Of a stretch of DNA of 64,000 bases, positions 1 to 8,506 are shown piece after piece. The stretch spans positions 1 through 64,000 of the forward strand of contig NZ_CP034450.1 of assembly GCF_003952505.1 (NCBI RefSeq). Reading direction: 5' to 3'. The notes under the pieces were generated by a model. The model was not told where the DNA came from and searched no databases. It saw nothing but the letters and a program-made list of their open reading frames with translations. Source of the DNA: Mesorhizobium sp. M4B.F.Ca.ET.058.02.1.1 (GTDB lineage Bacteria > Pseudomonadota > Alphaproteobacteria > Rhizobiales > Rhizobiaceae). The position numbers and the translations under genes are program-made. Positions within the stretch are counted from its first letter, which is position 1, and every line of letters starts with the position of its first letter.

Positions 1-171
1 CTCATGCATATGCGCCTTGGCGCGGGCACCGGGCGGCATGGTGAGCACGTGCATGCAGATGCCGGACGAGCCGACCGACTCGGTGGCAATGCCGGCGAAA
101 TAGGTCAAACCCTGCTTGCCTTCATAAGTGCTTTCGGGGCGGATAAGATGACAAGTCGGTTTGAGCGACAT
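1..171 (-). CDS. Cupin-domain protein, N-terminal part (runs off left edge)
   Basis: Reading the minus strand from the ATG at 171 gives 57 open codons up to the window edge, beginning MSLKPTCHLIRPESTYEGKQ and ending PPGARAKAHMHE. The G-x5-HxHxxE pattern at the end matches cupin motif 1, whose His and Glu residues normally bind a metal. A GGAG lies about 11 bases upstream of the start. The rest of the barrel lies outside the window, so the substrate cannot be judged. The gene is divergent from the ABC importer at 302, with about 130 bases between them, so the two may share a control region (inference). Confidence 0.75.
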   Translation of the reverse strand, partial: MSLKPTCHLIRPESTYEGKQGLTYFAGIATESVGSSGICMHVLTMPPGARAKAHMHE

Positions 172-301
172 CGGGGAAACTCCGGGCGTCGGGCTGGCGG
201 GACAAGGCCAATGGGGCAGGGTGAGTGGAAAACAACGTCGCGATAAAAGCAATCGGAATCCAGCTGGCGCCGCAGGCACGGGAACGGGCAGGCGCCAGCC
301 A

Positions 302-1093
302 ATGACCGGACAGTCGCCAGCCGTCGTTTCGGCAAGCAAGCTAGGCCTCACCTTCCAGACCAATGACGGTCCGGTGCAGGCGCTGTCCAATGTCGACCTC
401 ACCATCGGCAAGGGCGAGTTCGTCTCCTTCATCGGTCCGTCCGGCTGCGGCAAGACGACGTTGCTCAGGGTCATCGCCGATCTGGAGAAGCCGACATCGG
501 GGACCATTTCGGTCAACGGCCTGACGCCGGAGCAGGCGCGCGAGAAACGCGCCTATGGCTATGTCTTCCAGGCGGCCGCCCTTTTCCCCTGGCGCACGAT
601 CGAGCGCAATGTGGCGCTGCCGCTGGAGGTCATCGGCCTCTCCAAGGCAGAGCAGGCCGAGCGCATCAAGCGCACGCTGGAACTGGTCAACCTCGCCGGC
701 TTCGAGAAGAAATATCCCTGGCAGCTTTCCGGCGGCATGCAGCAGCGCGCCTCGATCGCCCGTGCGCTCGCTTTCGACGCCGATTTGCTCCTGATGGACG
801 AGCCGTTCGGCGCGCTCGACGAGATCGTGCGCGACCATTTGAACGAGCAGCTTCTGGAATTGTGGGAGCGTACCAACAAGACGATCTGCTTCGTCACCCA
901 TTCGATCCCCGAGGCGGTCTATCTCTCGACGCGCATCGTCGTCATGTCGCCACGGCCGGGCCGCGTCAGCGATATCATCGAATCGACCCTGCCGCGGCAA
1001 CGGCCGCTCGATATCCGGGAGACGCCGGAATTCCTGGCGATCGCCGCGCGCGTGCGCGACGGCCTCCGGGCAGGGCACAGCTATGATGATTGA
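302..1093 (+). CDS. ABC transporter ATP-binding protein, NitT/TauT family
   Basis: The 263-residue protein is the cytoplasmic ATPase of an importer. It has Walker A GPSGCGKT at 45-52, the Q-loop Gln at 90, the signature LSGGMQQR at 142-149, Walker B LLLMDEP at 162-168 followed by the D-loop, and the H-loop His at 190. The reading frame is open further upstream, but the ATG at 302 gives the normal family N-terminus; the upstream extension has no homology-like character. Two permeases and a binding protein follow on the same strand. The composition (ATPase, permeases, NMT1-like binding protein) is that of the nitrate/taurine/pyrimidine-precursor importers. The substrate is unknown. Confidence 0.93.
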   Translation: MTGQSPAVVSASKLGLTFQTNDGPVQALSNVDLTIGKGEFVSFIGPSGCGKTTLLRVIADLEKPTSGTISVNGLTPEQAREKRAYGYVFQAAALFPWRTIERNVALPLEVIGLSKAEQAERIKRTLELVNLAGFEKKYPWQLSGGMQQRASIARALAFDADLLLMDEPFGALDEIVRDHLNEQLLELWERTNKTICFVTHSIPEAVYLSTRIVVMSPRPGRVSDIIESTLPRQRPLDIRETPEFLAIAARVRDGLRAGHSYDD

Positions 1094-1126
1094 GCGCCGT
1101 CAGGAGCGAGCGCCTGCCCGCGCCTT

Positions 1127-1181
1127 CGTCATCCCGGGGCGGAGCGCCCGCGATGCGGCGTGCGCAGACCCTAGGATGACG
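1127..1181. repeat. Inverted-repeat intergenic element
   Basis: CGTCATCC at 1127-1134 is exactly repeated in inverse at 1174-1181 (GGATGACG), with a GC-rich middle. It sits in the 162-base gap between the ATPase and the first permease, inside an otherwise tightly packed operon. The layout is that of a short dispersed palindromic element. I recognise similar sequences in rhizobial intergenic regions, but I see no second copy in this window. Confidence 0.5.
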
Positions 1182-1219
1182 ACGAGGAAGGCGCCCGGCC
1201 TTCGCTTCGCTCCGGCCAC

Positions 1220-1240
1220 CCTCTCCCCGGTGGGGAGAGG
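1220..1240. repeat. Perfect hairpin, 9-bp arms with 3-base loop
   Basis: CCTCTCCCC (1220-1228) and GGGGAGAGG (1232-1240) form a perfect stem. The right arm merges into the purine-rich Shine-Dalgarno region of the permease that starts at 1256. It may therefore affect either mRNA stability or translation of the permease within the operon (inference). Confidence 0.55.
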
Positions 1241-1255
1241 AGAGGGGCAGCGCTG

Positions 1256-2134
1256 ATGGACTCCTTCCGCTCGAAAATCATCCCCGTCACCTCGATCCTC
1301 GCGGCCGTGGTGGTCGCCTGGTATGTCTTCGCCGTCGTCCTCAACGCGCCATTCCAGCGCGATCTCGACCAACGCGCCAACGAGACGCCCGGCACTGTCG
1401 AGTTCATCGGCAAGACGCTGTCGCAGCCGAAGCCGACGCTGCCGGCGCCGCACCAGGTGGCGGTTAATTTCTTCGAGAACACCTTCCTGCGGTCCGTCAC
1501 CTCGAACCGCAGCCTGGTCTACAACGCCTGGGTGACGCTGTCCTCGACGCTGCTCGGCTTTGCCTTCGGCACCGCGCTCGGCATCGTCATTGCCGTCGGC
1601 ATCGTGCATGTGGCGACGCTCGACCGCAGCCTGATGCCGTGGGTCATTGCCTCGCAGACGATTCCGATCCTGGCCGTTGCGCCGATGATCATCGTGGTGC
1701 TGGCGGCGGTCGGCATCACCGGGCTGATCCCGAAAGCGCTGATCTCGACCTACCTGTCGTTCTTCCCGGTGACTGTCGGCATGGTGAAGGGGCTGCGCTC
1801 GCCCGAGCTCATGCATCTCGACCTGATGCATACCTACAATGCCAGCCGCGCGCAGACCTTCTGGAAGCTGAGGGTGCCGGCATCGGTGCCGTTCCTGTTC
1901 ACCTCGATGAAGGTGGCGGTGGCGGCAAGCCTGGTCGGCGCCATCGTCGGCGAACTGCCGACGGGCGCTGTCGCCGGCATCGGCGCCAAGCTGCTGGCGG
2001 GCGCCTACTACAGCCAGTCCATCGACATCTGGTCGGCGCTGGTCGCCGGCTCGGTTGTGGCAGCACTTCTGGTGATGGTGGTCGGCGTTGCCGGCCGCCT
2101 CGTCGACCGCGCCATGGGCGGGAGGCCGGCATGA
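1256..2134 (+). CDS. ABC transporter permease 1, NitT/TauT type
   Basis: This 292-residue inner-membrane protein has an N-terminal membrane segment (about 8-30) and then a polar segment to about residue 85. A multi-span permease core follows, with the cytoplasmic EAA-like loop around 190-225 (HTYNASRAQTFWKLRVPAS). The start at 1256 is preceded by a strong purine-rich Shine-Dalgarno (GAGAGGGGCAG). It overlaps the second permease by ATGA, so the two are probably translationally coupled and form a heterodimeric channel. The substrate is not evident. Confidence 0.92.
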   Translation: MDSFRSKIIPVTSILAAVVVAWYVFAVVLNAPFQRDLDQRANETPGTVEFIGKTLSQPKPTLPAPHQVAVNFFENTFLRSVTSNRSLVYNAWVTLSSTLLGFAFGTALGIVIAVGIVHVATLDRSLMPWVIASQTIPILAVAPMIIVVLAAVGITGLIPKALISTYLSFFPVTVGMVKGLRSPELMHLDLMHTYNASRAQTFWKLRVPASVPFLFTSMKVAVAASLVGAIVGELPTGAVAGIGAKLLAGAYYSQSIDIWSALVAGSVVAALLVMVVGVAGRLVDRAMGGRPA

Positions 2135-3285
2135 GTTGGCTAAAACCATCCTGGCAAGGGCTGCTGGCGATCCTGCTATGCCTGATCGCCTTGGCACTCG
2201 GCGCGATGTCGAAGCCGGAAGCGGCGGCGCTGGCGCAACCCGAGGCGTCTTTCGACTATCCCTACCTTGCGACGAAGGGGCTGATGTTCGGCCTGCTGCT
2301 GCTGGCAGCTCTTGCCTCGATGGCCAGGCTGTCCACGGTCGTCGAAGCCCTGGTGCTGTTCATCGGCGCGCACCTCGCCGCCTGGCTGCTGATCACGGGC
2401 ATAAACGGCTATGAGGGCACGGCGCTGGCGCCATTCTTCTTGCTGCTCGCCGCGGCATGGCTGCTGGGATGGCGCTGCGTGGCGGTGCTGTCTTCGCTGC
2501 GCCCGGTGGCGAACTGGGTGCGGACCGCCCTGCGGCTGATCATCCCGGCGATCTTCGGCGCCTGGATCCTGATCATCTGGGAAGCGGTGACCCGGGGAGC
2601 CGGCATTCCCTTCATCCTGTTGCCGCCGCCAAGCGCCATCGGCGCGCGCATCGCCGGTTCGCTGCCGGTACTCGGCGCCGATGTTCGGCAGACCATCTTC
2701 AAGGCGGTGATCTTCGGCTATGTCGTCGGCAGCGGCGCCGGCTTCCTCGCGGCGATCGCGGCCGACCGCGTGCCGTTCCTCAGGCGCGGGCTCTTGCCGA
2801 TCGGCAACATGGTCTCGGCGCTGCCGATCATCGGCGTGGCGCCGATCATGGTGATGTGGTTCGGCTTCGACTGGCAGTCAAAGGCGGCGGTCGTCATCAT
2901 CATGACCTTCTTCCCGATGCTGGTGAACACGGTCGCCGGTCTTGCCGCTTCGGGCCATATGGAGCGCGACCTGATGCGCACCTATGCCTCGGGCTATTGG
3001 CCGACGCTCATCAAACTCAGGTTGCCGGCCGCCGCTCCTTTCATCTTCAACGCGCTGAAGATCAACTCGACGCTGGCGCTCATCGGCGCCATCGTCGCGG
3101 AGTTCTTCGGCACGCCCGTCGTCGGCATGGGATTCCGCATTTCGACCGAGGTCGGGCGGATGAACATCGACATGGTCTGGGCCGAAATCGCAGTTGCAGC
3201 ACTGGCGGGTTCGGTCTTTTATGGCGTGGTCGCTCTTTTCGAAAGAGCCGTCACGTTTTGGCATCCCTCTGTCCGTGGTGGATAG
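2131..3285 (+). CDS. ABC transporter permease 2, NitT/TauT type, with extra N-terminal membrane segments
   Basis: The ATG at 2131 overlaps the stop of permease 1 and gives 384 residues. The frame is open upstream, but that stretch is the antisense-free shadow of permease 1. The first 150 residues contain about four additional hydrophobic segments (for example 10-26, 50-67, 72-90, 100-118) before the usual permease core at about 160-380. The EAA-like loop is near 280-310 (RTYASGYWPTLIKLRLPAA). A typical NitT/TauT permease is about 250-270 residues, so this is a long form. It partners the preceding permease. Confidence 0.9.
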   Translation: MSWLKPSWQGLLAILLCLIALALGAMSKPEAAALAQPEASFDYPYLATKGLMFGLLLLAALASMARLSTVVEALVLFIGAHLAAWLLITGINGYEGTALAPFFLLLAAAWLLGWRCVAVLSSLRPVANWVRTALRLIIPAIFGAWILIIWEAVTRGAGIPFILLPPPSAIGARIAGSLPVLGADVRQTIFKAVIFGYVVGSGAGFLAAIAADRVPFLRRGLLPIGNMVSALPIIGVAPIMVMWFGFDWQSKAAVVIIMTFFPMLVNTVAGLAASGHMERDLMRTYASGYWPTLIKLRLPAAAPFIFNALKINSTLALIGAIVAEFFGTPVVGMGFRISTEVGRMNIDMVWAEIAVAALAGSVFYGVVALFERAVTFWHPSVRGG

Positions 3286-3326
3286 GGGCGGTGGGTTTAA
3301 GGGTGTTAACTTCAGAGGGTAAAAAC

Positions 3327-4298
3327 ATGAAAAGACTGATTATTCCTGTCCTAGCCGGCGCGATGTCGCTGGCCGCTTTCCAGGCGATGGCGGCCGACAA
3401 GGTGACGCTGCAGCTGAAGTGGGTCACGCAGGCCCAGTTCGCCGGCTACTATGTCGCCAAGGCAAAGGGCTTCTATGAGGCCGAGGGCCTCGACGTCGAC
3501 ATCAAGCCGGGCGGTCCCGATATTGCGCCCGAGCAGGTGATCGCCGGCGGCGGCGCCGACGTCATCGTCGACTGGATGGGCGGGGCGCTCGCCGCGCGCG
3601 AAAAGGGCGTGCCGCTGGTCAATATCGCCCAGCCGTTCAAGAAGGCCGGCATGGAACTGGTCTGCCCGAAGGACGGCCCGATCAAGACCGAAGCCGACTT
3701 CAAGGGCCACACGCTCGGCGTCTGGTTCTTCGGCAACGAGTATCCGTTCTACGCCTGGATGAACAAGCTCGGCCTCAAGACCGAGGGCGGCCCGGACGGC
3801 GTCACCGTGCTGAAGCAGAGCTTCGACGTGCAGCCGCTGATCCAGAAGCAGGCGGACTGCATCTCGGTCATGACCTATAACGAGTACTGGCAGCTGATCG
3901 ACGCCGGCTACAAGCCGGAACAGCTTACCGTGTTCAACTACTCGGCCATGGGCAACGATTTGCTCGAAGACGGGCTCTATGCGTTGGGAGACAAGCTCAA
4001 GGATCCGGCCTTCGAGGACAAGATGGTGCGTTTCGTGCGCGCTTCGATGAAGGGCTGGAAATATGCCGTGGACAACTCCGACGAGGCAGCCGGCATCGTC
4101 ATGGACAATGGCGGCCAGGACGAGAACCACCAGAAGCGGATGATGGGCGAAGTCGCCAAGCTGATCGACAATGCCGATGGCAAGCTGATTCCGGAAGCCT
4201 ATGAGCGCACCGCCAAGGCGCTGCTCGACCAGAAGATCATCACCAAGCAGCCGGAAGGCGCGTACACGACGGCGATCACCGACAAGGCGATCAAGTAG
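3327..4298 (+). CDS. ABC transporter periplasmic substrate-binding protein, NMT1/THI5-like
   Basis: The 323-residue protein has a clear signal peptide (cleavage expected after residue 22, AMA|ADK). It then begins KVTLQLKWVTQAQFAGYYVA, the typical opening of NMT1/THI5-like binding proteins, which bind pyrimidine, thiamine-precursor or related heterocycles. The motif GGGADVIVDWMGGAL belongs to the hinge/ligand region. It lies 41 bases after permease 2, with AGAGGG ahead of the ATG, and ends the operon at a strong terminator. The ligand is inferred only at family level; a pyrimidine, thiamine precursor or flavin are candidates. Confidence 0.9.
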   Translation: MKRLIIPVLAGAMSLAAFQAMAADKVTLQLKWVTQAQFAGYYVAKAKGFYEAEGLDVDIKPGGPDIAPEQVIAGGGADVIVDWMGGALAAREKGVPLVNIAQPFKKAGMELVCPKDGPIKTEADFKGHTLGVWFFGNEYPFYAWMNKLGLKTEGGPDGVTVLKQSFDVQPLIQKQADCISVMTYNEYWQLIDAGYKPEQLTVFNYSAMGNDLLEDGLYALGDKLKDPAFEDKMVRFVRASMKGWKYAVDNSDEAAGIVMDNGGQDENHQKRMMGEVAKLIDNADGKLIPEAYERTAKALLDQKIITKQPEGAYTTAITDKAIK

Positions 4299-4328
4299 GC
4301 CGGCTGAACGCTGACATGCTGATCTCGA

Positions 4329-4358
4329 GAACGGCGCCTCAGAGGCGCCGTTCTTTTA
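4329..4358 (+). terminator. Rho-independent terminator of the ABC operon, overlapping the lrp 3' end
   Basis: GAACGGCGCCTC (4329-4340) pairs with GAGGCGCCGTTC (4342-4353) and is followed by TTTT. The stop codon and last codons of the convergent Lrp-family gene lie inside the right arm and the T-run, so the terminator is embedded in coding sequence on the other strand. Confidence 0.85.
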
Positions 4359-4821
4359 TGGTGTTCATGACGAAGCTGGTCTCGATCGAGGCGACGCATT
4401 TCAGCCGCGCGATCTTTTCCTTGATGAAGCGCTCGTACTGCTCGAGGCTTCCTGCCACCACCTTCAGCACATAGTCGCGCGAACCGGTGACGAGGTGGCA
4501 TTCCAGCACCTCTTCCCAGCCGCGGATCGCTTCCTCGAACATGACGATCTCGTCCTCGTTCTGGCGGCTGAGCCGGATGGTGGCGATGGCGACCATGCCC
4601 CAGCCGAAGGCGGCCGGATCGACCAGGGCGGTGTAGCCCCTGATGACGCCGGCTTCCTCCAGCCGCCGCACGCGCCTCAGGCAGGGCGACGGCGACAGCC
4701 CGATCCGCTCTGCAAGCTCGTTGTTGGTGATGCGGGCGTCGGCTTGCAGTTCACGCAGGATCTTGCGGTCGAAACCGTCGGCTATCTTCTGCTGCACTTT
4801 CGGGCTCTCCAGGCAATTCAT
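4339..4821 (-). CDS. Lrp/AsnC-family transcriptional regulator
   Basis: The start MNCLESPKVQ at 4821 gives 160 residues, the normal Lrp length. An AsnC-type helix-turn-helix occupies about 15-65 (ILRELQADARITNNELAERI is helix 1 to the recognition region). The RAM ligand-binding domain runs from about 72 to 150. It is divergent from the PLP lyase at 4921 with a 99-base shared spacer. This is the arrangement of the known pair MdeR/MdeA (Lrp-type regulator beside methionine gamma-lyase) in Pseudomonas. By analogy it probably controls the lyase in response to an amino acid (inference). Confidence 0.9.
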   Translation of the reverse strand: MNCLESPKVQQKIADGFDRKILRELQADARITNNELAERIGLSPSPCLRRVRRLEEAGVIRGYTALVDPAAFGWGMVAIATIRLSRQNEDEIVMFEEAIRGWEEVLECHLVTGSRDYVLKVVAGSLEQYERFIKEKIARLKCVASIETSFVMNTIKERRL

Positions 4822-4920
4822 TGCGGGAACGCAGCCATGGGAGCCCAAAAATAGCAAGGACTGCTTGATGGGGATGGCATAAATTGCGAGGCAACACTCC
4901 TCGAAAAGCAGGAAAGAGCC

Positions 4921-6204
4921 ATGACCGCGCCGCGCCCGTCGAAAACCCACATCGGCAACCACAAGCTCCATCCTGAGACGCTGATGCTGAGTTACGGCTT
5001 CGATCCGCAGCTTTCGGAGGGCGCGGTCAAGCCACCGGTGTTCCTCACCTCGACCTTCGTGTTCAAATCGGCGGAAGAGGGACGCGACTTCTTCGACTAC
5101 ACCTCCGGCCGCAAGGAACCTCCGAGCGGCACCGCTTCCGGTCTCGTCTATTCGCGCTTCAACCATCCCAACAGCGAGATCGTCGAGGACCGGCTGGCGG
5201 TCTATGAGGGCACGGACGCCTGCATCCTGTTCTCGTCCGGCATGTCGGCGATCGCGACGACCCTTTTCGCCTATGCCCGTCCGGGTGACGTCATCCTGCA
5301 TTCGCAGCCGCTCTATGGCGGCACCGAGACGCTTCTGACGCGCACGCTCGCCGGCTTCGGCATCGAGGCTGTCGGCTTCGCGGACGGCGTCGACGAGGCA
5401 GCGGTTGGCGCGGCTGCCGATGCTGCCACGGCCAAGGGCCGCGTGTCGGTCATCCTGATCGAGACGCCGTCAAATCCGACCAACAGCCTTGTCGACATCG
5501 CGCTGATGCGCAGGATCGCCGACGAAATCGGCGCCGGGCAAGGGACGGCGCCGATCATCGTCTGCGACAACACGCTGCTCGGCCCGGTGTTTCAGCGGCC
5601 GATCGAACACGGCGCCGACGTTTCGGTCTATTCGCTGACCAAATATGTCGGCGGCCATTCCGACCTGATCGCCGGCGCCGCTATGGGCAGCAAGGCGGTC
5701 ACCAAGCCGATCAAGGCGCTGCGCGGCGCGATCGGCACGCAGCTCGACCCGCATTCCTGCTGGATGCTCGGCCGCTCACTGGAGACGCTGTCGATCCGCA
5801 TGGAACGGGCGAACGACAATGCGCGCCTGGTCGCCGAATTTCTGCGCGACCATGCCAAGGTCGAGAAGGTCCACTATCTGCCGTTCCTGGGCGAGGATAC
5901 GCCTTCGGGTCGCACCTACCGGGCGCAGTGCAGTGGCGCCGGCTCAACCTTCTCCTTCGACATTCGCGGCGGGCAGAAGGCGGCGTTCGCCTTTCTCAAC
6001 GCCCTGCAGATATTCAAGCTGGCGGTAAGCCTCGGCGGAACGGAATCGCTGGCCAGCCATCCGGCGGCCATGACCCATTCGGGTATTCCCTTCGAGGTGC
6101 GCCAGCGCATCGGCGTGCTGGAGACCACGGTCAGGCTGTCCATCGGCGTCGAGCATCCGGACGACCTGATCGCCGACCTGACGCAGGCGCTGGCAGCCGT
6201 CTGA
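4921..6204 (+). CDS. Cys/Met-metabolism PLP enzyme, methionine gamma-lyase/cystathionine gamma-lyase type
   Basis: This 427-residue fold-type I PLP enzyme has the cofactor Lys at 241 in [11 protein letters not shown] and the ring-nitrogen Asp at 216 in CDNT. It also has QPLYGGT around 129-135 and the substrate-carboxylate region [12 protein letters not shown] near the C-terminus. Residues 60-75 ([15 protein letters not shown]) form a longer loop than in most family members. Likely chemistry is alpha,gamma-elimination of methionine or cystathionine to alpha-ketobutyrate. The divergent Lrp-type gene favours methionine gamma-lyase, but motifs alone cannot separate these activities. Its stop is followed by a terminator. 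Confidence 0.85.
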   Translation: MTAPRPSKTHIGNHKLHPETLMLSYGFDPQLSEGAVKPPVFLTSTFVFKSAEEGRDFFDYTSGRKEPPSGTASGLVYSRFNHPNSEIVEDRLAVYEGTDACILFSSGMSAIATTLFAYARPGDVILHSQPLYGGTETLLTRTLAGFGIEAVGFADGVDEAAVGAAADAATAKGRVSVILIETPSNPTNSLVDIALMRRIADEIGAGQGTAPIIVCDNTLLGPVFQRPIEHGADVSVYSLTKYVGGHSDLIAGAAMGSKAVTKPIKALRGAIGTQLDPHSCWMLGRSLETLSIRMERANDNARLVAEFLRDHAKVEKVHYLPFLGEDTPSGRTYRAQCSGAGSTFSFDIRGGQKAAFAFLNALQIFKLAVSLGGTESLASHPAAMTHSGIPFEVRQRIGVLETTVRLSIGVEHPDDLIADLTQALAAV

Positions 6205-6224
6205 TCACTGCCTTCTTGGACTCC

Positions 6225-6251
6225 AAAGGAGGGCGGGCAACCGCCCCTTTT
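6225..6251 (+). terminator. Rho-independent terminator after the PLP lyase
   Basis: GGGCGG (6231-6236) pairs with CCGCCC (6241-6246) around a GCAA tetraloop, with flanking A-rich and T-rich stretches (CAAAGG on the left, CTTTT on the right) that can extend the stem. Confidence 0.65.
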
Positions 6252-6348
6252 AGCCGTGCTGTCAAATCGGCGTTACTTCCGGGAAACATCCGCTCCTCAA
6301 GCCGTTGTGGCGGTGCATCCATTCCGGGATGTCACAACGGAGGTCTCC

Positions 6349-6789
6349 ATGCGCATTCAACCCCTCACGCCGATGTTCTCGGCGCTGGCCATTTCCGCGT
6401 CTATCCTGCTTGCCTTTCCTGCCTTGGCCGAAACGGTGAAATACACGGCGACGCTCGATGGCGGCCAGCAGAGCCCGCCTGTCACCACCAAGGGCAAGGG
6501 AACCGCCACATTCACCTTCGACACCGCCAAGAAGAAGCTGAGCTGGAACGTCAAATATTCCGGCCTCAGCGGACCGGCGACGGCGGCACACATTCACGGC
6601 CCGGCCGCGATGGGCGCGAACGCGGGACCCGTAATCCCGTTCAAGAAGCTCAAGAGCCCGATCAAGGGATCGGCCACGCTGACCGATGCGCAGGCGGCAG
6701 ACCTTGAGGCCGGCAAGTACTACGTCAACGTCCACACCGCCGCCAACAAGGACGGCGAGATCCGCGGCCAGATCGAGAAGGCTATGTAA
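6349..6789 (+). CDS. Secreted CHRD-domain protein
   Basis: The 146-residue protein starts at the ATG at 6349, preceded by a good ACGGAGG. It has a signal peptide of about 27 residues (FPALA|ETVKY). The mature part is a single CHRD domain, a beta-rich domain first named from chordin. The typical pieces are visible: TATLDGGQQSPPV at the start, AAHIHGPA in the middle and YYVNVHTAANKDGEIRGQI at the end. Bacterial CHRD proteins are periplasmic or secreted and their role is largely unknown. It is a single gene between terminator-like hairpins. Confidence 0.88.
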   Translation: MRIQPLTPMFSALAISASILLAFPALAETVKYTATLDGGQQSPPVTTKGKGTATFTFDTAKKKLSWNVKYSGLSGPATAAHIHGPAAMGANAGPVIPFKKLKSPIKGSATLTDAQAADLEAGKYYVNVHTAANKDGEIRGQIEKAM

Positions 6790-6790
6790 G

Positions 6791-6819
6791 ACGCAAAGGG
6801 CGGTTCATCCCCTTTGCGT
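6791..6819. terminator. Hairpin between convergent genes
   Basis: ACGCAAAGGG (6791-6800) and CCCTTTGCGT (6810-6819) form a perfect 10-bp stem with a 9-base loop, immediately after the stop of the CHRD gene. No T-run follows, so termination is only likely, not certain. Confidence 0.45.
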
Positions 6820-6856
6820 GCAGCCGGCAGAAGGTCAGCAGGCTGCCCTTTCGCGT

Positions 6857-8506
6857 CTAGCTCTTGTCGCGTATCTGCGTCAGCGTGCGGGTCGGCGTGA
6901 TCGCCTCGGGATCGAGCCTGATCTCGACGATCGCCGGCTTGCCGCTGGCGCGCGCGCGCTCGAAGGCCGGCGCGAAATCGGCGGTCTTCGCAACCGTCTC
7001 GCCGTGGCCACCATAGGCGCGGGCAAGGGCGGCGAAGTCCGGGTTCTTGAGGTCAGTGGCGACGACGCGGCTCGGATATTCCCGCTCCTGATGCATGCGG
7101 ATCGTGCCGTAGATGCAGTTGTTGACGACGATGACGATGATCGGCAGATCGTACTGGACGGCGGTGGCGAACTCCTGCCCGTTCATCAGGAAGCAGCCGT
7201 CGCCGGCGAAGGCGATGACTTCGCGTTCCGGGTGCAGCGCCTTGGCGGCGACCGCGGCCGGCGTGCCGTAGCCCATCGAGCCGGAGGTCGGCGCCGCCTG
7301 CGTGCCAAAACGGCGTGAGCGATGGAAGCGATGCACCCAGGTGGCGTAGTTGCCGGCGCCGTTGGTCAGGATGGCGTCGTCGGGCAGCACCTTTTCCAGA
7401 TAGTTCATGATCGGTCCCATCTGGACGGAGCCGGGGCCGGTTTCCGGCGGCGTCGACCAGTCGAGATAGGCGGCATGCAGCTTGACCGTCTCGCCCGCCC
7501 AGGCCGGCGATACCGGCCCCTTTCGCCTGGCGAAGGCGCGCACGAAGGCGGAAGGCGAGGCGTTGATCGCCAGCGCCGGCCGGTAGACACGGCCAAGCTC
7601 GCCGGCGTCGGCATGGATATGGACCAGCGTCTGGTCGGGATAGGGGCTCTTCAGCAGTGTGTAGTCGGAGGAGGGCATCTCACCCATGCGCCCACCGATC
7701 AAAAGGACCAGATCGGCCTGCTTGATGGCGGTCGCCAGCTTCGGATTGATGCCGATGCCGACATCGCCGGCATAGTTCGGATGCAGGTGATCGAACAGCA
7801 TCTGGCGGCGGAAGGAGCAGCCGACCGGCAGCGACCATGCTTCGGCGATGCCTTGCATATGCGCAACGGCATCGGCGTCCCAGCGGGTGCCGCCGAGGAT
7901 GACGAAGGGGCGTTTGGCCTTGGCCAGAAGCTTTTCCAGCGCGTCGAGTTCGGCCTCGCCGGGACGCGTCTCGACCGGGGTATGCGGAAGCGCCGCCGGC
8001 GCCTCGACGACGCTGGTCAGCATGTCCTCGGGCAGCGAGATGACGACCGGGCCGGGACGGCCAGAGGTCGCCACCGCGAAGGCGCGGGTGACGAATTCGG
8101 GGATGCGCGAGGCATCGTCGATCTCGACCACCCATTTGGCGATGTCGCCGAAGAAGCGCTTGTAATCGACCTCCTGGAAGGCCTCGCGCTCCTTGGCGTG
8201 GCTGGCGACCTGGCCGATGAACAGGATCACCGGGACCGAATCCTGCATGGCGATGTGGATGCCGGCCGAGGCGTTGGTGGCGCCGGGACCGCGGGTGACG
8301 AAGCAGATGCCGGGCTTGCCGGTCAGGCGGCCCTGGCAGTCGGCCATCATCGCGGCGCCGCCTTCCTGGCGGCAGACGATGGTGCGGATGGGCGAGTCAT
8401 GCAGCGCGTCGAGCACGGCCAGATAGGATTCGCCCGGCACGCAGAAGATGCGGTCGGTGCCGTTGGCTTCAAGCGCCTCGACGATCAGTTGTCCGCCGGT
8501 TTTCAT
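6857..8506 (-). CDS. Thiamine-pyrophosphate-dependent enzyme, acetolactate synthase-like
   Basis: The 549-residue protein has the three-domain layout of the ALS/benzoylformate decarboxylase superfamily. The pyrimidine-binding domain carries the conserved catalytic Glu at 48 (VCRQEGGAA). A central domain spans about 190-330. The PP-binding domain has the GDG...NN signature (GDGCFLMNGQE ... VVNNC). It overlaps the upstream CoA-transferase gene by four bases (ATGA), so the two are coupled and probably act in one pathway. It lacks the characteristic N-terminus of oxalyl-CoA decarboxylase, and no small regulatory subunit of acetolactate synthase is adjacent. A specialised 2-oxoacid carboligase or decarboxylase is likely; the substrate is unknown. 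Confidence 0.85.
   Translation of the reverse strand: MKTGGQLIVEALEANGTDRIFCVPGESYLAVLDALHDSPIRTIVCRQEGGAAMMADCQGRLTGKPGICFVTRGPGATNASAGIHIAMQDSVPVILFIGQVASHAKEREAFQEVDYKRFFGDIAKWVVEIDDASRIPEFVTRAFAVATSGRPGPVVISLPEDMLTSVVEAPAALPHTPVETRPGEAELDALEKLLAKAKRPFVILGGTRWDADAVAHMQGIAEAWSLPVGCSFRRQMLFDHLHPNYAGDVGIGINPKLATAIKQADLVLLIGGRMGEMPSSDYTLLKSPYPDQTLVHIHADAGELGRVYRPALAINASPSAFVRAFARRKGPVSPAWAGETVKLHAAYLDWSTPPETGPGSVQMGPIMNYLEKVLPDDAILTNGAGNYATWVHRFHRSRRFGTQAAPTSGSMGYGTPAAVAAKALHPEREVIAFAGDGCFLMNGQEFATAVQYDLPIIVIVVNNCIYGTIRMHQEREYPSRVVATDLKNPDFAALARAYGGHGETVAKTADFAPAFERARASGKPAIVEIRLDPEAITPTRTLTQIRDKS

Noticed and set aside
1639..2130. A longer form of permease 2 starting at 1639
   Set aside because: The upstream part overlaps permease 1 in another frame and has the charged, Arg/Gly-rich look of a shadow translation; the ATG at 2131 with ATGA overlap is the natural start.
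4822..4920. SAM-II type riboswitch before the PLP lyase
   Set aside because: The 99-base divergent spacer contains no SAM-II core sequence or pseudoknot pairing that I can identify.
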